A stretch of 64,000 nucleotides of DNA, taken from contig OY848921.1 of NCBI GenBank assembly GCA_963693285.1, positions 2,371,646 to 2,435,645 of the forward strand, written 5' to 3'. The notes beneath the pieces are model-generated. The model ran no database searches. It was not told the origin of the DNA and saw only the letters and a list, made by a program, of their open reading frames with translations. The stretch comes from Xestospongia muta. Lineage: Eukaryota; Porifera; Demospongiae; Haplosclerida; Petrosiidae. Position 1 is the first letter of the stretch. Each line of letters starts with the position of its first letter. The position numbers and the translations under genes are program-made. Of this stretch, positions 11,301 to 25,000 are shown piece after piece.

Positions 11301-14300
11301 TGTTACAGTAGAACCACTAACAGCTGGTATTAATGTACATACCTTTACCAGCCATGAAATAGGGAATGTTGTCCTCTATGACCTTGCTGGTCATAGGGAA
11401 TATTACAGTAGTCATGCTGCTGTCCTGGAAAATCTCATGTTGAGGTCACCTGCTGTGTTTTTGATTTTTTTCAAGCTTATTAGTGCCATTGAAACGATAA
11501 GAAAGGAGTTGTACTACTGGTTTAACTTCATTGAAAACGTCTCCAATGGAATGAAGAGTTCAAAGCAATCACAAATTATTATCATTGGAAGTCAACTAGA
11601 TGAACTTACTACTGGCTTGGACCAAATATTTGAATTGGTTCATGATGTCACTAAGAAAGCAGCCTATTCACAGGAATTCCGTGGGTTTCTACCAATGGAA
11701 TACCATCGTCCTGGAGGGAAAGGAGTCAAAGAATTTATCATTACATTGTCAAAGAGCTGTAGAACTCTTCTTGACCAAGCTGACAAAATTAGTATCTATT
11801 GCTATGTCCTATACTCATTCCTGCAGCTTCTTCAAAGAGTAGCCATTAGTTTAGAAGAGTTATGCGCTTTGTTAAGGGAGCGTAACGATCCTTCTCTTCC
11901 ATCTGAAATGTCAGTGTTGCTTGAATTCTTGACCACTTTAAGTGACAAGGGTCTCATTTTATTCCTCAGAAATGAGGTAGGTCAAAGTTGGGTAGTTATA
12001 AACAGAACTGCTCTACTATCAGAAGTCAATGGTGTCCTCTTTGCCCCAGGAGCAATTAAGCGTGTTTATCGAGATATTGCTAGTAATACTGGCATTGTGC
12101 CTTTATCAGCTCTCAAGCAAGCATTTCCTCATCACAATACTGATATGTTAGTTGGTTTTCTTAGAAGCCTACAGTTTTGCCACGTGATTGAATCAAGCAC
12201 ACTTGGTAATCTTGAAACTAACATATCAGCATCAATACTTCTGCCATTAGATGAGGTCCTATTTTTCCCAGCACTTGTCAGTGCTGAACCTCCCACTGAT
12301 ATCAAAATAGAGAATGGATTAGGATGGTGTCTGTGGTGTCCTGATCCCGATGAATTCCTGTCTACACGATTTCTTCACATCCTCTTACTTTGCCTAGCCT
12401 ATTTTTACTGCCTTCCTACTCGAAAAACATTTAGTATAATTGACGACACTAACCCTGTTGTACAAAAGTTAGCTCGTCGTTGTACAGTATGGACTAATGG
12501 TATATATTGGAAGAACAAATTTGAGGTTGTTGTTGAAGTATCTGAACACAATCGTTGTGTTACAGTACTTACCTCAAACAAAGAAATGGATGAAAGTCGC
12601 CAAGTTTTTAACTCAGTCATTAAGAACGTCCTGAGTCTTAAAGATCAGTTTTGTTCATGTACAAGTTATGAATATATGATTACACCATATCAGGTATCTA
12701 TCGCTCATACTCTTGAGGTCTCTAAACGCACATGTTATTCAATGGAAGATGTTGCTGTTGGTGTTCTTAATAAAAACAGTGTTATGGGCACAGATGGCAT
12801 TGCACTTAATGTCAAAGAGATTGTTGGAAATAACGATCCATTCCTTCACATTGCTCCTTTGGTAACAAAAGCACTGTTCAATAAGAGTAATGCTGAGTTA
12901 CCAGTTCAACATGATTATCTTCAACACATTCATAATGTCTGTGGTGACACATTTCTATCATCTGTTGAATATACTCACATTGCTATAAAGGAGCACTGTA
13001 GCCGTTTAAGTGTTTTTGCTGGACGTAATCCTTTGGTAAGTGGATGTACTATTACTTATTTAGTTTTAGAGTGCATGTAGCAATATACATGGTATTTTAA
13101 TTATGAATTACTCCCTCTACATCATGTACAGAATCTTGCCTCACCTCCATTAACTGATGATGACATTGAATATGCCTCTAAATCACTTGTTGAGAAGACA
13201 TACCAAAGTTAGTCGTTGTTTATTTCATATTATTTGATATGGTTTGATAAAACAGGAGTAACTATACTGTTAGCTTAGGTATCCTTTAAATAATTTATTA
13301 ACTAATGTTATTATTCATATTCTCTTTTTTTATATAATATAGGAACATCAAATGACTCTACTGATTCATCATATCTTAATATACCAGTAGCAAATGTATT
13401 ATTAGGTAAGAGTTGTTTGCTATAGTTTCGGAGTATTACTTGTGCTGCCATTTATTAAAATACACCTTATTGTTTTAAGTATACCTTCAAAGGCTAAAGT
13501 AGTTAATACAACATTCTTTAGTATATTACTGTACCATTATGTTAAGTTCATGTTATTGTTAACAACATAACAATATAATATTAATGTTTTTTTAATCTTT
13601 AGACCAAGAACCTAAAATTGTTCATCTTCAACGTGTCCTTGGTCCTATTGAACATAAATGGAGAGTGATTGGAGAAGCCTTGAAAATATCTTATGGAATA
13701 ATTCAATCTATTAATCATAATCCTCATTATAGTGATGTTGACAAGCTTTCTGAAGTCTTGCAGACTTGGATTGATACACAATCATCTAATGTGACTTGGA
13801 GGAACCTTATCGATGTCATTACTGAGTATCCTGTCAATGAACCAGCTCTAGCCAAGACTATACCAGACTTCTTAGCGAATCCAAAGATATCTTCTAAATA
13901 TGATATAGGGCCATCAAATAACACTACTGATTCATCATATCTTAATATACAAGTAGCAAATGTATTATTAGGTAAGAGTTGTATGGTACAGTTTCAAAGT
14001 ATTACTTGTACTGTCATTTATTACAATGCTTCCTATTGTTTAAGTATGGTATTAACAGTCATGTTCTAGTTCTGTTGTCAAGTTTTGACAGTAGTCACTG
14101 TTGTTGCCAAGTTCAAAGTGCATTGCCCACTAACAGATTTATGTGCAGACCAAACACTGTTCATTTACAGACAATGTAACAATTTATGATTAAATCTGAT
14201 AAAATGAATTCAGTTTTATTTTGTTAAATAAAAGCAAGAGAACTCTTTTTATAGCAATTATAATGTAAATATTGTTGTGTATATTAATATAGGAGACCAA

Positions 14301-15085
14301 AGGGCTAATGTGTTGGAGACCATTACTCTGGCAGAGCAATATGCCAATGTGCCAGGGATCATTACTACAGGAAAGCAAAGTGCTAATGTGACTAGCAACA
14401 ATACTACTGATGGAAGTAATGGTAAGTTTAGCGATTTGCATTAATTTAGAATAAACAAGAGTGATCCAAATGTATACATCAATACATGTACTATTGATGA
14501 CATCTATTTTTTTGCATAGAACTAGATGCTAACAAAGCCTTCTTGTTCCTTCATAAGTGTGGATTCAAGTCATCTAACTGGGAATCCCTTGCTCCACTTT
14601 TACATGTCCCTCTTGATGATAGAAAGAAGCTGTTGTCATCATATGAAGTAAGCAAGAATCATGACTGGGTCTTAGAAGAAACATTAAGCTGCTGGATAAC
14701 ATGCCATTCTAGTCAGCCAACATTAGATGAGTTGACAAAAGCAGTTGAGGAGTGTGGAGAAAAGAATGTTGCTACTAAAATGCAGAGAGAACTAAAAGGA
14801 GAAAGTGGTGATGATGACCAAGGTAATTGCTCATTAAATGGCACCTTAAGACTTTTAGTGCATGTGACTTCATTTGTATATGGTAAAGAATTATATAACT
14901 ACATAATATGGCATATAATCATTAGTAAATGTATGTTTATTGTTACAGAGTCTTCTCATCTTTTAAGTCAAAAGAATCTTATCATTGCTGCTACATGTAT
15001 ATCAGTAGTGTTGATTGCTGTTATGGTTGGTCGTTCATATTTTAGTAAAAAAGTTGCTCGTTCATGTCTACGTAAACAGAAATAA
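5325..15085 (+). CDS. Ankyrin-Roc1-Death-Death-TM protein (gene B)
   Basis: Exons: 5325-5342, 7271-7363, 8044-8145, 9617-9715, 10397-10495, 10975-13035, 13132-13207, 13343-13405, 13603-13971, 14293-14421, 14520-14822, 14949-15085; 1182 aa, in frame throughout. Residues 1-170 hold five ankyrin-like repeats, the last with GDTPLHNACSQG. The 687-codon exon carries a Roc-type GTPase: P-loop GNIGAGKS near residue 216, a Thr-Ala-Gly-Ile switch, DLAGHREYY near 273, and G4-like GSQLD near 342. A ~480-residue COR-like region follows. Death domains lie at about 874-965 and 1037-1137, a membrane segment at about 1148-1164, and a basic tail to 1182. The tiny first exon (MNQEEL) is chosen because it splices in phase to exon 2 and is conserved before C and E. 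DAPK1-type Ank-Roc-COR-Death proteins are the nearest known architecture, but no kinase is present. Role inferred: GTP-switched, membrane-anchored death-fold scaffold. Confidence 0.8.
5343..7270 (+). other. First intron of gene B
   Basis: No coding exon is supported. It is nearly identical to the first intron of C and recognisably related to that of E. It holds a second small foldback around 5588-5632 (CAGCACCTCCCTC ... GAGGGCTGGCT), also present at about 16310-16345. Confidence 0.5.
7364..10974 (+). other. Ankyrin-region introns of gene B
   Basis: Introns between single-repeat ankyrin exons. Around 8620 the sequence jumps from matching 19365 to matching about 20040 in gene C, so about 0.7 kb including one ankyrin exon is missing here. 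A 65-codon stretch at about 9110-9312 matches an intronic frame in C (see 20460-20711) but has no start in frame. Nothing else is recognised. Confidence 0.5.
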
Positions 15086-15984
15086 GTTGTGGATTCTATA
15101 CTCATATATATAGTTGCTATTTTTTGAAAAAATAATATTTCATATTAATACTTATTAGTTTTTGAGTTTTAGTAAAATGTAATTAACAAAGTTTCACTGC
15201 AATATTTTCTTCAACATTTCAATTAAATAAATGGATTATAAAATAACAGGAAGCATTCACATGGTAATTAATAATTAAAGAGCACTACTCAGCATTGTTA
15301 TGTGGCCAGATAAACTGTCACTGATTTCATTGTCTACATGAGCAGTGTCTAATGTTTGCAATGTCAATTTGAAAAATATAGATATTGCCTTCAATAATCA
15401 AGAGACAATGTTTCAATAGCTAATTAAACTTATGAAAAATTGAAAAGCAAGATCTTGTGTAATTTTATTGTTCTATTGTTACATTTTCATTGTCCTCCTC
15501 TGACTATCATAAATTGGTTGTAATAGAGCACAACCTGAATGATGAATAAAAACATGTGACAAGAAATGATTGAGATGAGGTTTCCATGAAATATCAAACA
15601 GATCTATATCTTTATATTCAGTGTATGTAGTATAAAGAATGTAAGCCATTAAACTATACATCGTACGTCACTAGTTAGACTGGTCTCTCAATGTGGAATA
15701 TATTTCTTATACTTGTCTACAATAGCTTTTAAGAGATACACAAGAGTAGTGGATGAGATATTTACTATTCATCTTATGTTCATAAGATTGCAAGCCATAC
15801 TTGCGTACCCAGCCCCTCCCTCCTGTGAGGGTCAGGCTAGTCTCTCGTAGCCACCCCTCCCGATCATTTAAGGGAGGGGCTGGCTACGCTAGGCTAGGTT
15901 TTCTGATTATATTTTACCTTGTTTGGTATTTGCTATTAATAATATAGTGTGAATATCGTTATCTTGTCTGTTGTTTCTGCTATC
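15086..15984. other. Intergenic region between genes B and C
   Basis: Copy of 4108-5267, shortened. It contains a minus-strand open frame (15479-15661) of unknown meaning that recurs in the other copies. The C copy of the GC-rich foldback follows at 15837. Confidence 0.5.
15837..15897. repeat. GC-rich foldback in the 5' flank of gene C
   Basis: Copy of the 5120-5180 inverted repeat, same arms and loop, in the same position relative to the proposed start codon of gene C. Confidence 0.6.
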
Positions 15985-16035
15985 ATGAACGTACTCTTTC
16001 TCTGTGTCTTCTTCGCCTTGGTCAATCGTTGTTAA
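15985..16035 (+). promoter_or_regulatory. 16-codon upstream ORF in frame with the gene C start
   Basis: Same as the uORF of B but one codon longer (a second TTC, Phe). The three-base insertion keeps both the TAA and the frame relation to the downstream ATG at 16045. Confidence 0.4.
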
Positions 16036-16044
16036 TGTGTTATC

Positions 16045-19000
16045 ATGAATCAAGAGGAATTGGTAAGCTCATCATGTTCCTATAGCTACTTGTATATATG
16101 TACTTTGTCAAAGTAAGAGGATAGGACTGACCCTGATTAGATCTAATATGTATGAGTAGCTAGTGGGTGGGTCACACTAGATATGGTCACTCATGACCAA
16201 TGACATTAGTGGATGGTATTGTCTACAACTTGACTTTAAAGACAGTTGTTACAAATTCATGACTTCAATATGAAGTTGTATATCCTTCATACAAGCTTCT
16301 CACGTAACCAGCACCTCCCTCAAAATAATAGGAGGGCTGGCTACGCAAGACTAACTTGGTGGTAAACGTTTATACCTGTATTTCTGAAAGCAATTTTCTA
16401 CCAAATTTTGTGGTGTTTATTGACCTAATCCTTGGCTATTTAAGCATATCAAAATCATTACATTCAATGGATAATAATTGTTTAAAAGTCCTCACAATAT
16501 CAAGTTGATTCCATGATGGTTTTTCCTAGTTAAAGCAGAAAGATCTTGTTATGTTTTTTACCAGATATATATATTTAGTAACCTATCTCTATGGAAGTAG
16601 GATATAATTGATAATTAATATTTATGATTCTTACTTTATAAGTGGATCAGATAAGGCCGTGCTGGCTGGCTTTGTACCTAAGGTCCCAACTCTACTTTTT
16701 AATAACTTTTATGACCATTACATGCCTACTGTTTTTATAAAAAGTGTTATCACTAAAGACAATGTTGGTATTTCTATTAGTAGCTTATAGATGAACATCT
16801 TTCATCATCAGTCTCAATTCTACCTAAGTCTTTCAAGCAGAGTATTAATGAAACTAAGATTCAAATTATAGATACATTTTTCTTAACTATGGTCAAACAC
16901 ATGTCTCTATAACTTTAAGAAAATAAGTTGGCCTCTACTATTCAGACAAAATCATCAATAGATTTTAAACTGAGGTTTGTTTTAGTTATACTGACATGCA
17001 TCATTGTTGAGATCGAAAATGCCTGACATACAAAACAGCCTTCGGGGAAATCCCTCCCGTCCTAATAGCTCAGTGGGCTGGCACTTTCACTCCTTTTGTG
17101 TGAAATTTCAAGGCCTGTATTAAAATAGAGAAAAATGTACTTTATGATGCTTTATTCCAATAACTATAATTACTTATTACAACAGCAAAGCCCACCAAAA
17201 GTGTTAACAAATTTTTGTGGTTGTAGTATTTTATTACCATATAGAAGTAAAGCAGGAAGTGTTAGAATTACTGAAATATTTGTGGCTGTAATTATGTAGA
17301 ACTATTAATAGCAGAAAATTGTGTTAAAATATTCCTTTAACTTATATTCACTAAGTCACTACCTTTAGAAGGCTCTTCTGGAAGGTTGGATGGATGCTGC
17401 TTTGATTGTCATCTCATTTTCATTTTTTTTGTCTTGAAATTTTGAAATTTTTTCTCTCTAAGGACTACTTTGTAGATTTCCCATATCAAATAGTATGTTA
17501 ATGTTGAAAGAGACTATATATACTGACTATAAATTGTATCAAGAGTTTAAGGTTCAGTGTCCTGGCATAAAAACAGTTGATGTTTATATGCATAGACTAT
17601 TCAGTGCCCTTTTAAAAAGAAAAAATGTAAAAATCTGTAAAGTCAAATTAAAGCATATCAAGCCTATTAATACACTTGGTGTATGTCTCATTAATGATTT
17701 TCTGGTCAATAATAGTTAAATTATATTTATACTTAAAATCTGTCTTTTCCTATATATTGTCAGTGTGGTATAGTGCAGGTATAAGTATAATTCTACAATA
17801 TCTATAATAGAATTTTGCTGTGCAAATCTGGATACACAGGATTACCATCATAACAAGTTTCATTGTAAAACTATAATCCTCATCCTTTTAAATTAATATG
17901 CACATTATATCTAGCGGTAACCTCCTTGACTTATGAAATGAAAATAGCTGTTAAATATACTATATGTTATAAATGCATTTATCATTTATTTATTGTCCTA
18001 GAATGACAGTCTTATTAAGTCTGTTAAAAACGGAGACTTGTCAGGAGTAAAAGATGCTCTCTCAAAAGGAGCCAACATAATGACTCTGGATGATGTAAGT
18101 TTATTTATACTGTACAATATTTCAACATGAAGTCAAAGAGTTGACTAATAAATTACTGTACTACTTGATTAACCACTCAATGTTTATTTAAATCTGAGCA
18201 TTATGACCAGGCATTAAAAAAGAATGACATTTATTTATTATCCCTTAGCAAATGATATTTACTAAATACCAACTGTTTTTTCAGTCACATTTTTCCTTTT
18301 CAGAATCACTGTAATAATAATTTGATTTTTTGCATTTTAATGATAAGTATTATTGACATACTATTATAATAATGTTTTAAATATCCTTTAAGGATGTGTC
18401 AAAACAATGAATATCAGAATCAGCAGTCTTAACATTGTAATAGACCAGGTATTAGAGATGTTTATTATTTGTTACTCTCCTATTTGTCTGATACTTGAAA
18501 TCACATTTTAGCTTCTTTTGATTTTTTGGCTGTTGCTAAATGTATAATTTAAAATAATAGATTTGGTAAATTACAGGTTCTTATATTATACATATTATAT
18601 AGGATTCATAGGTTTACAAAATTGATGCTTTCATTTTATGAATTCTTTGACATACAATTGTAGCCAAAACTAAAGTATCTTTTAAGGAGAAAGGATATCA
18701 GAATTAAAATATAATAAAAGCTCATTTTCTTAGTGGTAATCTAATTTTATTATTCATAGTTTGTTTGTTATTACTATAGGATGGATGGTGTGCCCTTCAT
18801 CATTCAGCTTATAAAGGGCATACAGACATCACTGAAGTACTACTTAATCATAATGCTGATGTCAACATTGTTACTACTGAGGTATTCAGATCAATGTATT
18901 TCTGTATTTGCTAATCTGTAAGGTATGACAAGATCATCACCGTTAGGGAAGACATAACATAGACAATATGTCAACCAATTTAGGAAACCATATTTAATGT

Positions 19001-22000
19001 GTAGAGAAAGCTTAAACAAAGGATTGCTTATAAGTAGTTGTTTTAGCCTCATTTGTACCTAGGTGTTTGGTGAAAAGATGAAACACTTGGTAACTACTGC
19101 TTGTGCATGTGTGCATAACTATTGTAATTTAAACAATACAATGATATCATATTTATAGCATTTTAAATGAAATGACAAATCTATGAGAGAGATTTCTACT
19201 GTGACGTTCATTTACTACATGAGTTTAAGCATGGTTTCAAACAGTCATTTGTGTAAAGATTTAGTACCCGCAAAAGGAGCAATAAACTTGTTCAGTATAA
19301 TTGAGATCCAAAATGAATGGGCTTCATGAATAACTACTCTACTAGATGTTACCATTTCTAGAGATGTTAGTCTTTCTTCACGTGTCTTTCTCAAGTGCAA
19401 AATTCAAAATTTGTCTCTTAAGAAGTCTGTCACAGACCAAATGGACATCTTTTCTGTTATACATAGCACAATGGATAAGGGCTGCTCTTTTTAAGAGATA
19501 AATCTGGTTCTCCTATAGCTGCTTTAGAGCATAGAGTTTAGTATCGGAGAAGTTACTATATATCAGCACTACAGGAGTACAAGTAGCCATCATAGATACT
19601 AGAACATTGCAGTAAAAGGAACTTATGTCATAGTTGATGGAGGATTCCTAAAGTATGCTATTTTTCAACATATCTCAGAAATTATCAAGCAGTAGTTACC
19701 AGGCATTCCTTCCTTTCATCAAACACCAAGGCCAAGGTTCACATTTGTATAAGATGTCCAGTAATTTAGCTATGTTATTTTTAAATGAGTTTGTTTTATT
19801 CTAGTTCTGCTTACTATGTATTGATAGCTTTATTATGTTTTGTTTTAGGAAGCGTCTACTCCTCTCATCTTAGCAGCAAAGGAGGGACACAAAGACGTTG
19901 TTTTGATTTTAACACGGAAAGGAGCCAGTCTAGACCTTGTTAACAAAGTAAGTATCAATGTGTTTGTTAATATTGTATAATACTTCAATGAAATGCAACT
20001 CCTTCCTTCTTAAAGATAGGCATTTTTGACATACTTTTGTAATGAAAGTTTAAATATCTTTTTTTTTAAGAATTTGGCAAAACAGTAGAATTAGAACATT
20101 GGCCTTGTCATAATATTAGAATAATGTTGAAGGTTTATTATAACTTGTGCTTTAATCAATATCCTAATTACAAATAGATTAACATCATACTTTTACATAA
20201 TACACAACAAAAGATGCAACATAAAATATTCATGTACATAGTATACTTGTACAGAGACTTCTTTTTACCTATTGTAATAAGAAAGATGTTCAACAAAGAT
20301 GAAGGATGTAGTATGTTCACATATGCAAATTGATTAAGGCACTCACAATGTCTTTTGTTTGTCACATGGGTCCAAATGGTAAATTATACAGTCAGCTATG
20401 AATCTAATAACTGAGAATACACAAATAATTTAATTTAATTTATACTGTTACAAGCAACAATGTTTATAGATTTTACTACTATAGAAAAATGTGATGCTGT
20501 CAATGCTGGAAATGCTTATGCTTTTTTAAAATGGTATAGTTACTCTTGTCAGGAATTTGCATACTTCTCTAGTAAAGCTCCTATAAAATCTAGACAGCAA
20601 ACATTAAACCACACGTTAGAAATTGCAAGTAGAGGATTATCAAATACAGACCACACCCCTTCACTGAACAAAATGATAGACATTATAATGACCAAAACAG
20701 TTTCAGAATGATTCCTCATTTTAAAGAATTATTTTTCAAATGTTTTTTTCGTGCAGCATACCAGGCCTTCTTAGCATTGTTTTGAATAACATGTTATATA
20801 CGTGTGTAACAGGTTGTTGTTTTCATCATCTTATTTTATTATTATATGCAACTTGTTCTTAAACTATAATGCAGTACCCTCTCTACACCTATTATAACTA
20901 TGTGTCACACCTACCATATTAAATACAAATTCATTTTAGTAAAGTCTATTTTGAGACCATATTCTACACATTTTGTTAAAACTTGACCTTAACAAAGCAA
21001 ACTATGACAACATTCTAATTACATGTACGTGAATACATACATGTCTTTATACATGTATATCTTATCTTATATTAGAATGGAAAGACAGCATTCTTTGTGG
21101 CTACTGAGAAAAACCATACAGATATTGTGCTTCTTCTGATTGAGAGTGGCTGCTCTGTTGACATTAAGGATAAAGTGAGTTAATATAGGTACTAGTACTA
21201 CTTAACAAAGATACTCACTATAATAATACTTATCTTTAGTTTAGCAAGCTACCCTCTCCTTCTTATTGACAAGTTACAGGCTTAGAAACAAACTAGACTT
21301 ACTGCCTTATTGGAATATGTGGAATATATGCAGTAATCTTATCCTCAGACTACCATAGTGAATTATATAGATCAAGTGTCTTTGCCTTGATTTTTTTGCA
21401 CAATAAATGTTGTGATAAAAACATTTATCTACCCACACCTTGTTTACTTTCAAGTCTTAAAATAGTAGCATTAGATGTCACATGATAATAAGGACATTTG
21501 TTTGCAAAGATTTGAATTAAGTAATTTCATTAGACACCACAGTACCTGGCATGATGACTACCTCAACTTGTCAAAAAGTAGGAGGGGCTAGCTCTTTAAC
21601 CTCAAGTATATGTTTAAATATTGAGAAACAAAACTTTTGAAAGTGTCTTATCTTTATAAATGTCTATAATCTATAGAATATACATGTATGCAGTATATCA
21701 TGTATATGTATGCTAAATATTAAGTTTTATCTAACATAGAATACATATTATGTCACATCAATGTAAGTTATATATCTACTGTAATAGCATTATTACTACA
21801 TAATGCAAATTATATTGTTATTACACCATCTTTGTATTCTCAGGTTGATGACTCTGCTTTACATTTGGCAGCCTGCAATGATAATGTTGACATTATTAGG
21901 ACAATTTTGAACCATGCTATTCAAATTGACGTTAAGAATCAGGTGAGTATAATTATAACTAGAGCTATGTTACAACCATATTTTGTATGAGAATGTATTG

Positions 22001-25000
22001 GTAGGTTGAATTTATTTGATCTGTAATTGCAATTACTTTATCCAATTGTGTGTTATAATTTTATGCAATTTATATAGCGACTGCTGTTCAATCTAAATTT
22101 TAATAGTATAACTAAAATAAATGATTGAACTTATTGTGACATAGAAATTAATTAATTCTTATAGTCCTTAAGAACTGGGGAACAGCCATTCAACATTTTA
22201 TTATAGACAATGTGGTCCTTTCATTGACTGCTTTATAAGATGATCTTTTTCAGCATCTTATGTATTTCATGTTCTACCTTTATTGAACTATACCATTCAT
22301 TTTTAATACATGAATTTAATGCAAATAATTGTAACAACATTTTCTCATTTCATTATCATTTGTATTTTAAATATTAAATCAACAATACTATAGAAGTTAA
22401 GAGCTTTTTTCTTTCTTAGAGTGGGGACACACCACTTCACGATGCTTGTTCTCAAGGTTCAGTTAATACAATCAAGTTTCTCTTATCATCTGGACGGGTG
22501 GATCCAATGTCCAAAAATAATTATGAGCAAGCACCTTGGGAACTTGTTCCTCAAAATCACAAGAATCGTTTTGAAATTTTAAAAATGTTTGAGCCATTTC
22601 TACAAAGTCAAGCTGACTTTCCCGTGGAATCGTATGGTAAAGTCTTCATGTGTGGCACCACTACTTCAGGGAAAAGTTCTCTTACTGCAGCCATCATGGA
22701 ACGAGCTAAAAAACCAGCTGATCACAAGTTTGATACATCTGAATGCGTTACAGTAGAACCAGTAACAGTTGGTATTAATGTACATACCTTTACAAGCCAT
22801 GAAATAGGGAATGTCGTCCTCTATGACCTTGCTGGTCATAGGGAATATTACAGTAGTCATGCTGCTGTCCTGGAAAATCTCATGTTGAGGTCACCTGCTG
22901 TGTTTTTGATTTTTTTCAAGCTTATTAGTGCCATTGAAATGATAAGAAAGGAGTTGTATTACTGGTTTAACTTCATTGAAAATGTCTGCAAAGGAATGAA
23001 AAGTTCAAAGCGATCCCGAATCATCGTCATTGGAAGTCGACTAGATAAGCTTACTACTAGCTTGGATCCAATTGCCGAAGTAGTTGATGAAGTTGTTAAG
23101 AAAGCAGCCTATTCACAGGAATTCTGTGGGTTTCTACCAATGGAATGCCATCGTCCTGGAGGGAAAGGAGTCAAACAATTTATCATTACATTGTCAAAGA
23201 GCTGTAAAGCTGTTCTTGATCGAACTGACAAAACTAGTTTTTATTGCCATGTCCTATTCTCCTTCCTGCAGCGTCTTCAAAGGGTAGCCATTAGTTTAGA
23301 AGAGTTATGTGCTTTGTTAAGGGAGCATAACGATCCTTCTCTTCCATCTGAAATGTCAGTGTTACTTGAATTCTTGACCACTTTAAGTGACAAGGGTCTC
23401 ATTTTATTCCTCAGAAATGAGGTAGGTCAAAGTTGGGTAGTTATAAACAGAACTGCTCTACTATCAGAAGTCAATGGTGTCCTCTTTGCCCCAGCAGCAA
23501 TTAAGCGTGTTTATAGAGATATTGCTAGTAATACTGGCATTGTGCCTTTATCAGCTCTCAAGCAAGCATTTCCTCATCACAATACTGATATGTTAGTTGG
23601 TTTTCTTAGAAGCCTACAGTTTTGCCACGTGATTGAATCAAGCACACTTGGTGATCTTGAAACTAACATATCAGCATCAATACCTCTGCCATTTGATGAG
23701 GTCCTATTTTTTCCAGCATTTGTCAGTGCTGAACCTCCCACTGATATCAAAATAGAGAATGGGTTAGGATGGTGTCTGTGGTGTCCTAATCCCAATGAGT
23801 TCTTCTCAACACGATTTCTTCACATCCTTCTCCTTTGCCTAGCCTATATTTACTGCCTTCCTCCTCGAAGAAAACCGGGTACAATAAGCGAAATTAACGC
23901 TGCTATACAAAAGTTAGCTCGTCATTGTACTGTATGGACTAATGGTATATATTGGAAGAACAAATTTGAAGTTGTAGTTGAAGTATCTGAACACAATCGT
24001 TGTGTTACAGTACTTACCTCAAACAAAGAAATGGATGAAAGTCGCCAAGTTTTTAACTCAGTCATTAAGAAAGTCCTGAGTCTTAAAAAGCAATTTTGTT
24101 CATGTATAAGTAATGAATATATGATTGCACCAGATCAGGTATCTACTGCTCATACTCTTGAGGTCTCTAAACGTACATGTTATTCAATCAAAGATGTTGC
24201 TGTTGGTGTTCTTAATAAAGACAGTGTTATGGGCACAGATGGGAATGCACTTAATGTCAAAGAGATTGTTGGAAATAATGATCCATTCCTTCACATTGCT
24301 CCTTTGGTAACAAAAGCACTGTTCAGTAAGAGTAATGCTGAGTTACCAGTTCAAGATGATTATCTTCGACACATTCAAGATGTCTGTGGTGACACATTTC
24401 TATCATCTGTTGAATGTACTCACATTGCTATAAAGGAGCACTGTAGCCGTTTGAGTGTCTTTGCTGGACGTAATCCTTTAGTAAGTGAATGTACTATTAC
24501 TTATTTACTTTTAATGTACACGTAACAATGTACATGTTATTTTAATTATAAATTACTCACTCTACATCACGTACAGAATCTTGCCTCACCTCCATTAACT
24601 GATGATGACATTGAAAGTGCCTCAAAATCACTTGTTGAGAAGAGATGCCAAAGTTAGTCTTTGTTTGTTTGGTGATGTAATGTTTTGTTTCATATTATTT
24701 CATATGATCTGATAAAACAGGAGTAACTATACTGTTAGCTTAGGTATCCTTCAAGTAATTTATTAACTAATGTTATTATTCATATTCTCATTTCTTATAT
24801 AATATAGGAACATCAAATGACATTACTGATTCATTGCATCTTAATATACCAGTAGAAAATGTATTAGGTAAGACTATTGAAAGTTAATAGGTTGTTTTTA
24901 TGTCTGTCATTATTACTACAATACTGTTTAAATTTGATTTTAAGTATGTGTATATCCTGTTGTAGATATTGACCAGATTCTTTCTAAAGTTCCTAAAACG

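Larger units (their letters stand above)
14041..24867 (+). repeat. Tandem segmental duplication of 3064-13405
   Basis: The interval from the last intron-tail-intergenic part of A through the GTPase and first linker exons of B (3064-13405) reappears as the tail of B through the same exons of C (14041-24867). It is near-identical in the tail, intergenic region, first intron and GTPase exon, with indels in the ankyrin introns. A third, shorter copy starts at 53416. The duplicated unit is offset from the gene boundaries (tail of one gene plus head of the next), as expected from unequal crossing-over within a tandem array. Confidence 0.85.

Noticed and set aside
11600..11842. Second-frame ORFs inside the GTPase exons (also 23084-23287 and 34847-35098)
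   Set aside because: Shadow frames of strongly supported coding exons.
20460..20711. Intronic frame as a conserved nested gene
   Set aside because: Changes between the B and C copies are mostly amino-acid-changing, B lacks the start and has lost the stop.
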